A stretch of 64,000 nt of DNA. It comes from Glutamicibacter halophytocola. GTDB taxonomy: Bacteria; Actinomycetota; Actinomycetes; Actinomycetales; Micrococcaceae. Shown one piece after another: positions 25,309 to 33,500 of the stretch. The notes beneath the pieces were generated by a model. That model was not told where the DNA came from and searched no databases. It saw nothing but the letters and a program-made list of their open reading frames with translations. Positions within the stretch are counted from its first letter, which is position 1. Each line of letters opens with the position of its first letter. The translations under genes were made by a program, and so were the position numbers. The stretch spans positions 124,001 to 188,000 of the forward strand of contig NZ_CP012750.1 of the NCBI RefSeq assembly GCF_001302565.1. Reading direction: 5' to 3'.

Positions 25309-25908
25309 ATGACTTCCAAAGGGGACCTCACCAAGGCACGGCTCGCGCAGTCCATGCTTGAACTCATCCAGGCCAGCGGCTACAGCGGCACCGGCCTCAA
25401 CGCCGTGATCGAGCACGCCTCAGCACCAAAGGGATCGGTCTATTTCCACTTTCCCGATGGGAAGGAGGAGCTGGGGGTCGCCGCGGTAGCACTGGCCGCC
25501 AAGCAATTCGAGGCCATGATCATCCAGGCTGCCCAGAGCGCAGGCGGTGCTGGCGAAGCGGCCAAGCTCGCTATCCAAGCGCTGGCCGCGATCATCAGCG
25601 ACAGCGGCTTCCGCTTAGGCTGCCCGGTCTCGGTGGTGACCTTGGAAATGGGGGATTCAAGCGAACGCCTGCGGCAGGCCTGCGCCACAGCTTTCGAATC
25701 ATGGATCGCCCCGACCGCCGCCCTGCTCGAAGCCGACGGGGTGGATCGCGCTCAAGCAAAGTCCCTTGCAACGGTGATCGTCTCGACCATCGAAGGGGCG
25801 GCCATCCTTTCCCGGGCGATGAAAAACACGCAGCCGCTGCTGGCTGCGGCGGACGCCGTAGGGGAGCTCATCGGCCTGCGCCGCCAGGGCGAAGGGACAC
25901 AAAGCTGA
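25309..25908 (+). CDS. TetR/AcrR-family regulator, LmrA/YxaF-like
   Basis: The 199-residue protein has an N-terminal helix-turn-helix (IQASGYSGTGLNAVIEHASA, PKGSVYFHFPDGKEEL) and a ligand domain with GCPVSVVTLEMGD, a pattern of the LmrA/YxaF group that responds to flavonoid-like or drug-like aromatic compounds. ATG at 25309 has no Shine-Dalgarno sequence and lies about seven bases after the -10 box, so it is probably leaderless. Its stop overlaps the ATG of the fusion enzyme (TGATG), which implies autoregulation together with that enzyme. Confidence 0.85.
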   Translation: MTSKGDLTKARLAQSMLELIQASGYSGTGLNAVIEHASAPKGSVYFHFPDGKEELGVAAVALAAKQFEAMIIQAAQSAGGAGEAAKLAIQALAAIISDSGFRLGCPVSVVTLEMGDSSERLRQACATAFESWIAPTAALLEADGVDRAQAKSLATVIVSTIEGAAILSRAMKNTQPLLAAADAVGELIGLRRQGEGTQS

Positions 25909-27686
25909 TGCACGGCACGGATTTTCGCCGGGTACTGGTCTTCGGGGCATCGGGGCTGATCGGACGGCACCTCATCCTTGCCCTGCTGGAAGCCGGAGCG
26001 CAGGTGACAGCAGCCGTCCGGAGTCCTGAATCTGCAGCAAGGCTCAAAAAATGGCTGGACCTGCACGGCGCGGCACCAGGGATCAAGACGGCGATCGTAG
26101 ACTTCGGCGCCCCCGAAATCCTGGCCGGCGGACCGGCAGCGTTCGCCGATATCACCGAAATCCACAATTGCGCCGGAACCTACCGATTCGGCATGAGCGC
26201 GCAAGAAGCCCGCAGCGCCAACGTCGGCATCGTCGAGAAGCTGATGGATTTTGCCGCAGCGCTGCCTGAGCTGCAGCGCATCGTGCATATCTCCGGATAT
26301 CGCGTTGGCGGGCAGGATCCCTCGCTCGCTGGGTGGTCGCAAGAGCGCCGCGATCGGCTCTACCGGACACTTGGCGCGTACGAAGCCTCCAAGGTGGAGT
26401 CCGACGCGGTATTCCAGGCTCTGGGCAACGAACGCGGAATTCCTTGGAGCATCCTCAATCCGGCGAGCGTCATCGGCCACAGCATTACCGGGGAAACAGA
26501 TCAGCACATTGGGCTGGCCAGCACCATTGAACAACTCTGGGAAGGGAAAACCGCTGCCCTGCCCGCAGGCGACTCGACTTTCCTGCCGGTGCTCACCGTC
26601 GACTACATGGCCGCGTTCATGCAGGCCGTGGCTATCGCGCCGGAGGCAATCGGCACATCCTATTGGCTGTTGGATGACGCCACCGCGCCGCTGGGGCAAC
26701 TGCTGGCCAGCACCGGCCGCCATCTTGGCGCGAAAGTTCCCAAGCTGCGCTTGCCCGTGGGGCTTATCAAGGCGCTTCCTTCATGGATTACCAAAGCCGA
26801 TCCGGAAACGCTGCATTTCATGTCCGCGGATCGCTATCCGACCGGGCCCGCGATCGAATTCGCCAACCGGCATGGACTCCAGATGCCTGATGCCGGCCTC
26901 TCGCTGGAGCGCTGGGCCGACTATCTGGCCGCACACCGATTCGGAGCCGCACCAGCTGATGCACGCCGCTTTGTCGATGTCGGGGGAGTGAAAACCTTTG
27001 AACTGGGCGACCGCGAGGCGCGCAAGTTGATCTTCCCTGGACTTCCGGTGAATGCCGATACGTGGGCCGGCGTGGCCCAGGGAATTGGAGGAAGGGCCGT
27101 TGACCTGCCAGGCCTTGGGCTCAGTGGCGGGAAGGGCATCGCGGATTGGGACCGCTGGCTCGCCGCCCTTCTGGAAGGTGGCCCGGTGGACCTGATCGGG
27201 CACTCCATCGGAGCAGCCGCCGCGGTGCTCGCCGCCGATCAGCACCCAGGCAAGGTCCGCTCCTTGACCTTGGTCGCGCCGTTCTTCTTGCAAGGGCCCG
27301 CAGACAGGACGGCGAAGATCCAGCCGCTGGTTCGAAGCTATTTGCGCCATGCCAGCGCGGCACGGCTCTCCCGCCAATTGACCGGAAGCGCGGCGAGCTG
27401 CGCGGCCTTGGCCACCAGCGCCAGCGATCTGTTGCGAAGTTCCGCCGCAGCGGCAGCTGCGCACCTGGCCCTGGCAAGTTCCGGGCAATGGCGCGGGGAA
27501 TTGCGGGAGGCGCTCGATCGCTATGACGGGCCGCTGAGCGTGATCTGGGGAACCGATGACCCGTTGCTGCCCTCGGCAATCGAGCATCTGGAGTCCAGGC
27601 CCGAGGTGGAACTGCAGGCCCTTCCCTCCGCGGGGCACCACCTGCAGCTCACCCACGAGGATGCCCTGGTCGACCTGTTGAAGTAG
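25908..27686 (+). CDS. Fusion protein: extended SDR (NAD-dependent epimerase-like) + alpha/beta hydrolase
   Basis: The 592-residue protein joins two enzyme folds. Residues 1 to about 345 are an extended short-chain dehydrogenase: VLVFGASGLIGRHLI (GxxGxxG), a CAGTYRFG region and the catalytic Tyr-Lys pair YEASK (near 157). Residues from about 355 are an alpha/beta hydrolase with nucleophile elbow GHSIGAAAAVL (Ser near 432), an acid in WGTDDPLLP and a histidine in AGHHLQLTHED, so both active sites look intact. The ATG overlaps the TetR stop. It may oxidise a ketone or alcohol and hydrolyse the ester or lactone made; that is inference. Confidence 0.85.
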   Translation: MHGTDFRRVLVFGASGLIGRHLILALLEAGAQVTAAVRSPESAARLKKWLDLHGAAPGIKTAIVDFGAPEILAGGPAAFADITEIHNCAGTYRFGMSAQEARSANVGIVEKLMDFAAALPELQRIVHISGYRVGGQDPSLAGWSQERRDRLYRTLGAYEASKVESDAVFQALGNERGIPWSILNPASVIGHSITGETDQHIGLASTIEQLWEGKTAALPAGDSTFLPVLTVDYMAAFMQAVAIAPEAIGTSYWLLDDATAPLGQLLASTGRHLGAKVPKLRLPVGLIKALPSWITKADPETLHFMSADRYPTGPAIEFANRHGLQMPDAGLSLERWADYLAAHRFGAAPADARRFVDVGGVKTFELGDREARKLIFPGLPVNADTWAGVAQGIGGRAVDLPGLGLSGGKGIADWDRWLAALLEGGPVDLIGHSIGAAAAVLAADQHPGKVRSLTLVAPFFLQGPADRTAKIQPLVRSYLRHASAARLSRQLTGSAASCAALATSASDLLRSSAAAAAAHLALASSGQWRGELREALDRYDGPLSVIWGTDDPLLPSAIEHLESRPEVELQALPSAGHHLQLTHEDALVDLLK

Positions 27687-27779
27687 CGGCTGGAACTGGG
27701 CTCTTCTCAAGTTCCCGCCCTTCGCCTAGTCTGGTGGGAACCGCACAGAACCATCTTTCCAGCGAAGTGAAGGGGGAGC

Positions 27780-29000
27780 ATGGGCGCGTCAGCCATCGAC
27801 TGGTCCAACGCAAATCTGCGTGCGCAAAAAGCCCGCGAGCTGCTCTCCTCGAAGGAAGCTGGAATCAGCGACCTCCCGTTGCGCAATGACGTGCGGGAAT
27901 CCTGGAGGCGGTCGCTGGCCCAAGCGAGCTCAGTCCAGGGCCCGCCGGTATTGAGCAATGACAGGCTGCGCCTTGCGCGTGAACGCAGCGAGCTGCAGCG
28001 GATCTGGCCCGTGTTCGAGAAACTGCTGGTCCCGGCCGCGACCGATGCCAACCTTCTGGTCGCCCTCGCTGACGCCGGGGGAACCTTGCTGTGGGTGGCG
28101 GGAAGCAATGGCTCGATGAGCCAAGCCGAGCATGTGGGCTTCACGGCCGGTGCCGACTGGGCGGAACAGTCCGTGGGCACCTCCGCGCCCGGCATGGCAT
28201 TGGCCACTGGTTCCGGATCGCAGGTTTCAGGGGCGGAGCATCTGTATGAGCAGGCCCAGCAGTACAGCTGTTCGGCTGTGCCCATTCGGGATCCGCGCAC
28301 CGGACAGGTGATTGGCGCCATCGACCTGACCGGTGGGCCGGAGGCCATCGCAACGCACTCGCTGCCGCTTTTGCAAGCGGCCGTCATGGCGGCAGAAACC
28401 CAGCTGCTGCTTCCCGGGGCCGGGGTGGTGGCCGATCCCGATTACCTGGACCTGGGCCGCCCGGACGGCGCGCACCTCGGATCCTGCCCCGTCTCCCTGC
28501 GCCACGCCGAGATCCTGGCGCTTTTGGCGCAGCATCGCGATGGCTTATCCAGCGCCCAGCTGGTTGACGAGCTTTTCGAGCGGCCAGATGCCGCCGCTGA
28601 AGGCACGGTCCGTGCCGAAATGGTCCGGCTGCGCAAGGTCCTGGCTTCATCCCCGGGCCGATCGCTGACCTCGCGCCCGTACCGGTTGCAATGGGAACTC
28701 CAAACGACCATCGGGCGCCTGTGGAGCGCGCTGGAAAGCGGCGATATCGAAACTGCCCTGCAGCTGTATTCCCCGGGAATGCTCGAGCGATCGCAAGCAC
28801 CGGGCATCCTCGCCTTGCGCTACCGCGCAGAGGCCGCGCTGCGCGAACTGGTGATGGACCGGGGCAGCGCCCAGCAACTGCTGAATCTCGGCCGCCAACT
28901 CGCCGATTCCAATTTGCTGCGCGCCGCCTTGCGCGAGCTTCCCGCCAGCTCTCCAGCACGCTCGCTGATCGTGGCCGAGATCCAGGGGCTCGAAGCCTAG
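27780..29000 (+). CDS. GAF-domain transcriptional regulator (AcoR-like without AAA+)
   Basis: The 406-residue protein opens like AcoR-type activators (LRNDVRESWRRSL, LVALADAGGTLLWVAG) with a GAF-like sensory domain containing EQSVGTSAPGMALATG and SCSAVPIRDPRTGQVIGAIDLTG. It lacks the AAA+ and Fis domains of sigma-54 activators, fitting the absence of sigma-54 in actinobacteria. The C-terminal half instead has a winged-helix-like segment (LRHAEILALLAQHRDGLSSAQL, RAEMVRLRKVLASSPGR). ATG follows GGGGGAGC. It lies 113 bases before the aldehyde dehydrogenase and most likely controls it. Confidence 0.8.
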   Translation: MGASAIDWSNANLRAQKARELLSSKEAGISDLPLRNDVRESWRRSLAQASSVQGPPVLSNDRLRLARERSELQRIWPVFEKLLVPAATDANLLVALADAGGTLLWVAGSNGSMSQAEHVGFTAGADWAEQSVGTSAPGMALATGSGSQVSGAEHLYEQAQQYSCSAVPIRDPRTGQVIGAIDLTGGPEAIATHSLPLLQAAVMAAETQLLLPGAGVVADPDYLDLGRPDGAHLGSCPVSLRHAEILALLAQHRDGLSSAQLVDELFERPDAAAEGTVRAEMVRLRKVLASSPGRSLTSRPYRLQWELQTTIGRLWSALESGDIETALQLYSPGMLERSQAPGILALRYRAEAALRELVMDRGSAQQLLNLGRQLADSNLLRAALRELPASSPARSLIVAEIQGLEA

Positions 29001-29013
29001 AGGCCCGGACTGG

Positions 29014-29032
29014 GTTGCAACCTGACTGCAAC
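29014..29032 (+). promoter_or_regulatory. Inverted repeat upstream of the aldehyde dehydrogenase
   Basis: GTTGCA (29014-29019), seven bases, TGCAAC (29027-29032) is a perfect 6-bp inverted repeat 82 bases before the ald start. It is a candidate binding site for the GAF regulator encoded just upstream. Confidence 0.5.
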
Positions 29033-29113
29033 GTAGCTGTGGCTAAAGTCTCACTCAAGAGGCTGCGGGGCCGAATCCGCGGCATCAGGTACTGACAAAG
29101 GAGTCACGCAGCC

Positions 29114-30637
29114 ATGAGCGTTTACGCAAACCCGAATACCGACGGCGCGCTGGTCGATTTCAAGCCGCGCTACGAGAACTACATTGGCGGGCAATGGGTC
29201 GCCCCGTCCAAGGGCATGTACTTCGAGAACGTCACCCCGGTGACCGGCAAGGTCTTCTGCGAGGTGGCCCGCTCCACCGCCGAGGACATCGAGATCGCCC
29301 TGGATGCGGCCCATGCGGCGGCTGGCGCCTGGGGCAAAACCAGCCCGGCGCAGCGCGCGGTGATCCTGAACAAGATCGCCGACCGCATCGAGGAGAACCT
29401 CGAAATGCTGTCCGTGGCCGAAACCTGGGACAACGGCAAGGCCATCCGCGAATGCCTGAACGCCGACCTCCCGCTGGCGGTGGACCACTTCCGCTACTTC
29501 GCCGGAGCCATCCGCGCCCAGGAGGGCAGCCTCTCCCAGCTGGACGATGACACCACCGCCTACCATTACCATGAGCCGCTGGGCGTGGTCGGGCAGATCA
29601 TCCCGTGGAACTTCCCGCTGCTCATGGCCGTGTGGAAGCTCGCCCCGGCGCTGGCCGCCGGCAACGCGATCGTGCTCAAGCCCGCCGAGCAGACTCCGGT
29701 CTCCATCCTGGTGCTCATGGAACTGATCGGCGACCTGCTGCCCGCCGGCGTGCTCAACGTGGTCAACGGCTTCGGCGTGGAAGCGGGCAAGCCGCTGGCA
29801 TCCAACAAGCGCATCCGCAAGATCGCCTTCACCGGCGAGACCACCACCGGCCGGCTGATCATGCAGTATGCCTCGGAGAACCTGATCCCGGTGACCCTGG
29901 AGCTGGGCGGCAAGTCCCCGAACATCTTCTTCGAGGACATCGCCGCCAAGGATGACGCCTTCTATGACAAGGCCCAGGAAGGGTTCACCCTGTTCGCGCT
30001 GAACCAGGGCGAGGTCTGCACCTGCCCATCGCGCGCGCTGATCCAGGAGAGCATCTACGAGCGCTTCATGGGAGATGTGGTGGCCCGCACCAAGGCCATC
30101 AAGCAGGGCCACCCGCTGGATACCGACACCATGATGGGTGCCCAGGCCTCCAACGACCAGCTGGAGAAGATCCTCTCCTACATGGAGATCGGCAAGGCCG
30201 AAGGCGCCAAGGTGCTGCTCGGCGGCGGGCGCGCGGATCTGGGCGGGGAACTGTCCGGAGGCTACTATGTACAGCCGACCATTTTCGAGGGCACCAATGA
30301 CATGCGCATCTTCCAGGAGGAGATCTTCGGACCGGTGGTCGCGGTGACCAGGTTCAAGGACTACAACGACGCGATCTCCATCGCCAACGACACCCTCTAC
30401 GGGCTGGGCTCGGGCGTGTGGAGCCGCAACGGCAACGTGGCCTACCGCGCCGGCCGGGCCATCCAGGCCGGACGCGTCTGGGTCAACCAGTATCACGCCT
30501 ACCCGGCGCACTCGGCCTTCGGCGGGTACAAGTCCTCGGGCATCGGGCGCGAAAACCACCTGATGATGCTCGATCACTACCAGCAGACCAAGAACCTGCT
30601 TGTCTCCTACTCGGAGGACAAGCTCGGCTTCTTCTAA
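29114..30637 (+). CDS. NAD-dependent aldehyde dehydrogenase (ExaC/AcoD type)
   Basis: Oxidises aldehydes (probably acetaldehyde or similar short-chain) to acids with NAD+. The 507-residue protein shows the conserved FTGETTTGR region, general base in [14 protein letters not shown], and catalytic Cys302 in [14 protein letters not shown]; the adjacent second Cys (Cys304) is usual for this subgroup. It lies between its presumed regulator and adhP, so the block converts alcohol to acid in two steps. GGAG before the ATG supports the start. Confidence 0.93.
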   Translation: MSVYANPNTDGALVDFKPRYENYIGGQWVAPSKGMYFENVTPVTGKVFCEVARSTAEDIEIALDAAHAAAGAWGKTSPAQRAVILNKIADRIEENLEMLSVAETWDNGKAIRECLNADLPLAVDHFRYFAGAIRAQEGSLSQLDDDTTAYHYHEPLGVVGQIIPWNFPLLMAVWKLAPALAAGNAIVLKPAEQTPVSILVLMELIGDLLPAGVLNVVNGFGVEAGKPLASNKRIRKIAFTGETTTGRLIMQYASENLIPVTLELGGKSPNIFFEDIAAKDDAFYDKAQEGFTLFALNQGEVCTCPSRALIQESIYERFMGDVVARTKAIKQGHPLDTDTMMGAQASNDQLEKILSYMEIGKAEGAKVLLGGGRADLGGELSGGYYVQPTIFEGTNDMRIFQEEIFGPVVAVTRFKDYNDAISIANDTLYGLGSGVWSRNGNVAYRAGRAIQAGRVWVNQYHAYPAHSAFGGYKSSGIGRENHLMMLDHYQQTKNLLVSYSEDKLGFF

Positions 30638-30680
30638 GCCGGAATAACTGCCACAGGCACTATCAAAAGTACGTAGACCT

Positions 30681-30763
30681 CAAAGGTGCGGGGTCAACAC
30701 CGATAACAACCGGGACTCGATTAGCCTCATTTCCCGGAAGCTATCCGTTGCCCCGCACCTTTG
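30681..30763 (+). promoter_or_regulatory. Long structured hairpin between ald and adhP
   Basis: CAAAGGTGCGGGG (30681-30693) pairs perfectly with CCCCGCACCTTTG (30751-30763). Inside, CAAC/GTTG (30695-30698/30747-30750), GATA/TATC (30702-30705/30742-30745) and CCGGGA/TCCCGG (30710-30715/30732-30737) continue the stem, so about 83 bases fold into one extended hairpin. It lies 24 bases upstream of adhP; there is no T-tract. Confidence 0.7.
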
Positions 30764-30787
30764 AAAGCCATGCAAAGGACAAAGTAC

Positions 30788-31819
30788 ATGAGCACGATGA
30801 AAGCTGCAATAGTTGAAGGTTTCGGCGAAGAGTTTCAGGTAAAGGACGCTGCGATTCCGCAACCGGGCCCCGGTCAAGTGCTGGTCAAGCTGATTGCCTC
30901 CGGCGTTTGCCATACGGATCTTCACGCTGCCGAAGGTGACTGGCCAGTCAAGCCCAAGCTGCCATTGATCCCGGGGCATGAAGGCGTGGGAACTGTTGAG
31001 AAGCTTGGCGAAGGAGTCACCGAAGTCGCGGTGGGCGACTTGATTGGCAATGCCTGGCTCGCCAGTGCTTGCGGTCATTGCCAATACTGCCGAACCGGTT
31101 GGGAGACACTGTGCGAGGCCCAAACCAACGGCGGGTATTCGGTGGACGGATCGTTCGGCCAGTACATGCTGGTCGATGCGCGTTATGCGGCGCGCATCCC
31201 TGAAGGCTCAGACCCCCACGAAATTGCTCCGGTGCTGTGCGCGGGGGTGACGGTGTACAAGGGGCTGAAGATGACCGAAGTCAGGCCCGGCCAGTGGGTC
31301 GCCATCTCGGGCATTGGAGGGCTGGGGCATATTGCGGTGCAGTACGCAGTAGCCATGGGAATGCGCGTCATCGCCATTGACGTGGCTGACGACAAGTTGG
31401 CATTGGCTGCTAAACACGGTGCAGAAATTACAGTAAATGCCTTCGCCCAAGATCCTGCTGAAGTGATCCAGGAAAAGATTGGCGGAACACACGGCGTGCT
31501 CGTGACCGCTGTCCACCCCAAGGCGTTTGGGCAGGCGATCGGCATGACTCGCCGTGGCGGAACTATTGTGTTCAACGGGCTGCCAGCCGGTGACTTCCCG
31601 GCCCCGATCTTCGACATCGTGCTCAAGGGTCTGACTATCCGCGGTTCGATCGTCGGAACCCGACAGGACATGATCGAGGCGCTGGACTTCTACGCCGCGG
31701 GAAAGATCAAACCGACATTCCACACACGGCCCCTGGACGACATTAATGCAGTCTTCGATGAGATGCGCCATGCCAAGATCGATGGCCGCGTGGTGATCGA
31801 CTACACCGGAGAAAAATAG
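30788..31819 (+). CDS. adhP: Zinc-dependent alcohol dehydrogenase, AdhP type
   Basis: The 343-residue medium-chain dehydrogenase oxidises alcohols with NAD+. Catalytic zinc ligands are in GVCHTDLHAAEG and GHEGVGTVE; the structural zinc is held by CGHCQYCRTGWETLC. The Rossmann motif is ISGIGGLGHIAVQYA. ATG at 30788 is chosen over one nine codons upstream because the upstream ATG lies within the hairpin tail; AAAGGA lies before the chosen start. It partners the aldehyde dehydrogenase upstream. Confidence 0.93.
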   Translation: MSTMKAAIVEGFGEEFQVKDAAIPQPGPGQVLVKLIASGVCHTDLHAAEGDWPVKPKLPLIPGHEGVGTVEKLGEGVTEVAVGDLIGNAWLASACGHCQYCRTGWETLCEAQTNGGYSVDGSFGQYMLVDARYAARIPEGSDPHEIAPVLCAGVTVYKGLKMTEVRPGQWVAISGIGGLGHIAVQYAVAMGMRVIAIDVADDKLALAAKHGAEITVNAFAQDPAEVIQEKIGGTHGVLVTAVHPKAFGQAIGMTRRGGTIVFNGLPAGDFPAPIFDIVLKGLTIRGSIVGTRQDMIEALDFYAAGKIKPTFHTRPLDDINAVFDEMRHAKIDGRVVIDYTGEK

Positions 31820-31830
31820 TCGCGACCGCT

Positions 31831-31876
31831 TGCCCGTGCCTGGCAGCCGTCCCCTTTCGGCGGCCAGGCTCGGGCA
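31831..31876 (+). terminator. Hairpin after adhP
   Basis: TGCCCG/CGGGCA (31831-31836/31871-31876) and GCCTGG/CCAGGC (31838-31843/31864-31869) form an interrupted stem 11 bases after the adhP stop. It has no T-tract, so it may attenuate rather than end transcription. Confidence 0.55.
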
Positions 31877-31955
31877 TTGGCGTATGCCCAGCACCGTGGA
31901 CTGCATTGATCAAATGGAGGACACTGGCAACAACAACTTCACGCAGGAGCGAATC

Positions 31956-32369
31956 ATGAGTACCGCGAGAGAAACCAAGGCGACCATCAACGGGGAAAGC
32001 TTCTCCCGGGTGGCTTTCACCCCCGAGGCCTTGGAACTGCTGCGCAAGCTCTGGGGGATCCATGGCCCGCTGATGTTCCACCAATCCGGTGGCTGCTGCG
32101 ACGGCTCCTCGCCCATGTGCTATCCGGCCGGAGAATTCCGCACCGGCGGCTCGGATATCCTGCTCGGCCTGCTTCCCTTGGATGATGGGCAGGGCCAATC
32201 ACTGGGCGAGATCGAATTCTGGATGTCCAAGGAGCAGTTCGAGTATTGGAAGCACACCAAGCTGACCGTTGATGTGGTGGCCGGGCGCGGCTCCGGGTTC
32301 TCGGTAGAGGCCCCGGAAGGCAAGCGCTTCCTGATCCGCAGCCAGATCATAGAATTCCCCTCCAGCTAG
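31956..32369 (+). CDS. DUF779 protein, aldehyde dehydrogenase-associated
   Basis: A 137-residue protein with the DUF779 core: LWGIHGPLMFHQSGGCCDGSSPMCYP (core: HQSGGCCDGSSPMC), three Cys in one loop, and the C-terminal EAPEGKRFLIRS. The role is unknown, but the family is repeatedly found beside acetaldehyde dehydrogenases, as here, and the Cys loop suggests metal or redox chemistry. ATG at 31956 follows AGGAGC. Confidence 0.82.
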   Translation: MSTARETKATINGESFSRVAFTPEALELLRKLWGIHGPLMFHQSGGCCDGSSPMCYPAGEFRTGGSDILLGLLPLDDGQGQSLGEIEFWMSKEQFEYWKHTKLTVDVVAGRGSGFSVEAPEGKRFLIRSQIIEFPSS

Positions 32370-32378
32370 GAGCGACTG

Positions 32379-32792
32379 ATGCAAGGTCCCAAGGTCTATA
32401 TCCATTTCCCGGGCACTGCCCGCGAAGCGCTGGGCTTCTACGCCGGCATTTTTGGCGGCGAGCTCGCGCTGTACACCCTTGAGGAGTTCAACCGCACCGA
32501 TGGCGACCCGCAGGCCATCGCCCATGGCGAGCTCAATGGCGTGGTTTGCTTGGCTGGCTCCGATGCCTCCGGGGAGGATCGGCCATTTCGCTCCGAGGGA
32601 ATGATGCTTTCGCTGCTGGGCACCGCGGAACCGGCGGTGCTGCACCGGTGGTTCGACCAGCTTGGCGCCTCGGGCGAAGTGATCGACCCGCTCTCGGTGA
32701 AGCCCTGGGGCGCGAGCGACGGGCAGGTGCGCGACCGCTATGGGCTGCACTGGCTGATCGGCTACGAAGGCGCCGAGGCGGCGCAGAAATAG
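32379..32792 (+). CDS. PhnB-like VOC-family protein
   Basis: The 137-residue protein is a PhnB-type VOC module: VYIHFPGTAREALGFYAGIFGG at the start (core AREALGFYAGIFGGE) and KPWGASDGQVRDRYGLHWLI at the end, the usual PhnB signature. Function unknown; the family includes no proven phosphonate role. It sits nine bases after the DUF779 gene. Confidence 0.8.
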   Translation: MQGPKVYIHFPGTAREALGFYAGIFGGELALYTLEEFNRTDGDPQAIAHGELNGVVCLAGSDASGEDRPFRSEGMMLSLLGTAEPAVLHRWFDQLGASGEVIDPLSVKPWGASDGQVRDRYGLHWLIGYEGAEAAQK

Positions 32793-32806
32793 CGCTTGCC
32801 CCCTTT

Positions 32807-32968
32807 TCACCTGCCGAACAGGCGGGCGAGGAAGCCCTTCTTCGCCTCGTTCCCGTGGCCGGCGCAACGATCCTTGGCTGGAACGCCGCGCATGACGGAA
32901 TCAACGTGCTGGCCACAGCCAGCCCAGGTGGTCTTCTGGCAGATCTTGCACTGAACCTGGCGGCACAT
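32807..32968 (-). CDS. Cys-rich 53-residue protein, partner of the sulfur operon
   Basis: A small protein starting MCRQVQCKICQKTTWAGC, with five cysteines in the first 35 residues (2, 7, 10, 18, 35), and two histidines (21, 38). The pattern C-x2-C plus later Cys/His would make a zinc- or persulfide-binding site. AAGGAG at the right spacing before the ATG (32968) supports translation. It is the last gene of the persulfide operon, 19 bases after the CstR-like repressor. I know similar short proteins beside actinobacterial CsoR/CstR genes but no function. Confidence 0.75.
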   Translation of the reverse strand: MCRQVQCKICQKTTWAGCGQHVDSVMRGVPAKDRCAGHGNEAKKGFLARLFGR

Positions 32969-32987
32969 GATTTCTCCTTGGTGTTGG

Positions 32988-33266
32988 CTATGAAAGGGAA
33001 AGGAAGAGCTTTTCGAGCTCTTCGACGCTCAGGCCGTCCTCTTCTTCGGAGGCCTTCTGCGGGTCGGCGATGCAGTACTGCATCGCGGTGGACACTATGG
33101 CGAATCCGGCGCGGTCCAGCGCGGTGGACACTGCAGCAAGCTGCGTGACCACTTCCCTGCAGGATCCGTCGGTTTCCACGGCGTTGATCACCGCATCGAG
33201 CTGGCCGCGGGCGCGCTTGAGCCGGTTGAGGATTCGCTTGCGGGTTGCTTCATCAGCGGTGCGCAT
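32988..33266 (-). CDS. cstR: CsoR/CstR-family repressor, persulfide-sensing type
   Basis: The 92-residue four-helix repressor has the family motif RKRILNRLKRARGQLDAVI and two sensing cysteines at 36 (GSCREVV) and 65 (MQYC). The position of the third copper ligand of M. tuberculosis CsoR (His61) is alanine here, so it looks like the thiol-persulfide sensor CstR rather than copper-binding CsoR. ATG at 33266 follows AAGGAG; the TGATG junction couples it to the thioredoxin remnant. It would repress the operon by binding the two boxes at 36347-36385. Confidence 0.85.
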   Translation of the reverse strand: MRTADEATRKRILNRLKRARGQLDAVINAVETDGSCREVVTQLAAVSTALDRAGFAIVSTAMQYCIADPQKASEEEDGLSVEELEKLFLSLS

Positions 33267-33500
33267 CAATTGCTCCTTGTGTTGGTGCCGTGGTCCTCCA
33301 GCGCGGTGAGCAGCTGTTCGAACGCAACAGGGTTCAGTGCTCCGGGTTCTGAATGTACAAGTATTCCATTTCTTGAACGCCATCAGCGTCGGGACCGCGG
33401 CAATTTGCCTGGCCTTGGCCAGCCCCGGCTGGATTTTCGTGTTGGCCTTTCCGAAGGTGATGTCCAGGTGGAATCGGCGATGTCTGCGGGTTTCATGATC
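33266..33500 (-). pseudogene. Thioredoxin fragment, N-terminus lost and frameshifted
   Basis: On the minus strand a frame reads FHLDITFGKANTKIQPG, then AKARQIAAVPTLMAF, followed after one extra A by NGILVHSEPGALNPVAFEQL. This is the second half of thioredoxin including the cis-proline loop VPTL. The N-terminal half with the CGPC active site is missing, and the reading frame is shifted near 33370. The frame ends by TGATG overlapping the cstR start. It overlaps the TauE 3' end. Confidence 0.8.

Noticed and set aside
33267..33383. Longer version of the CstR-like repressor
   Set aside because: The extra 39 residues are out-of-frame thioredoxin sequence; ATG at 33266 has AAGGAG.
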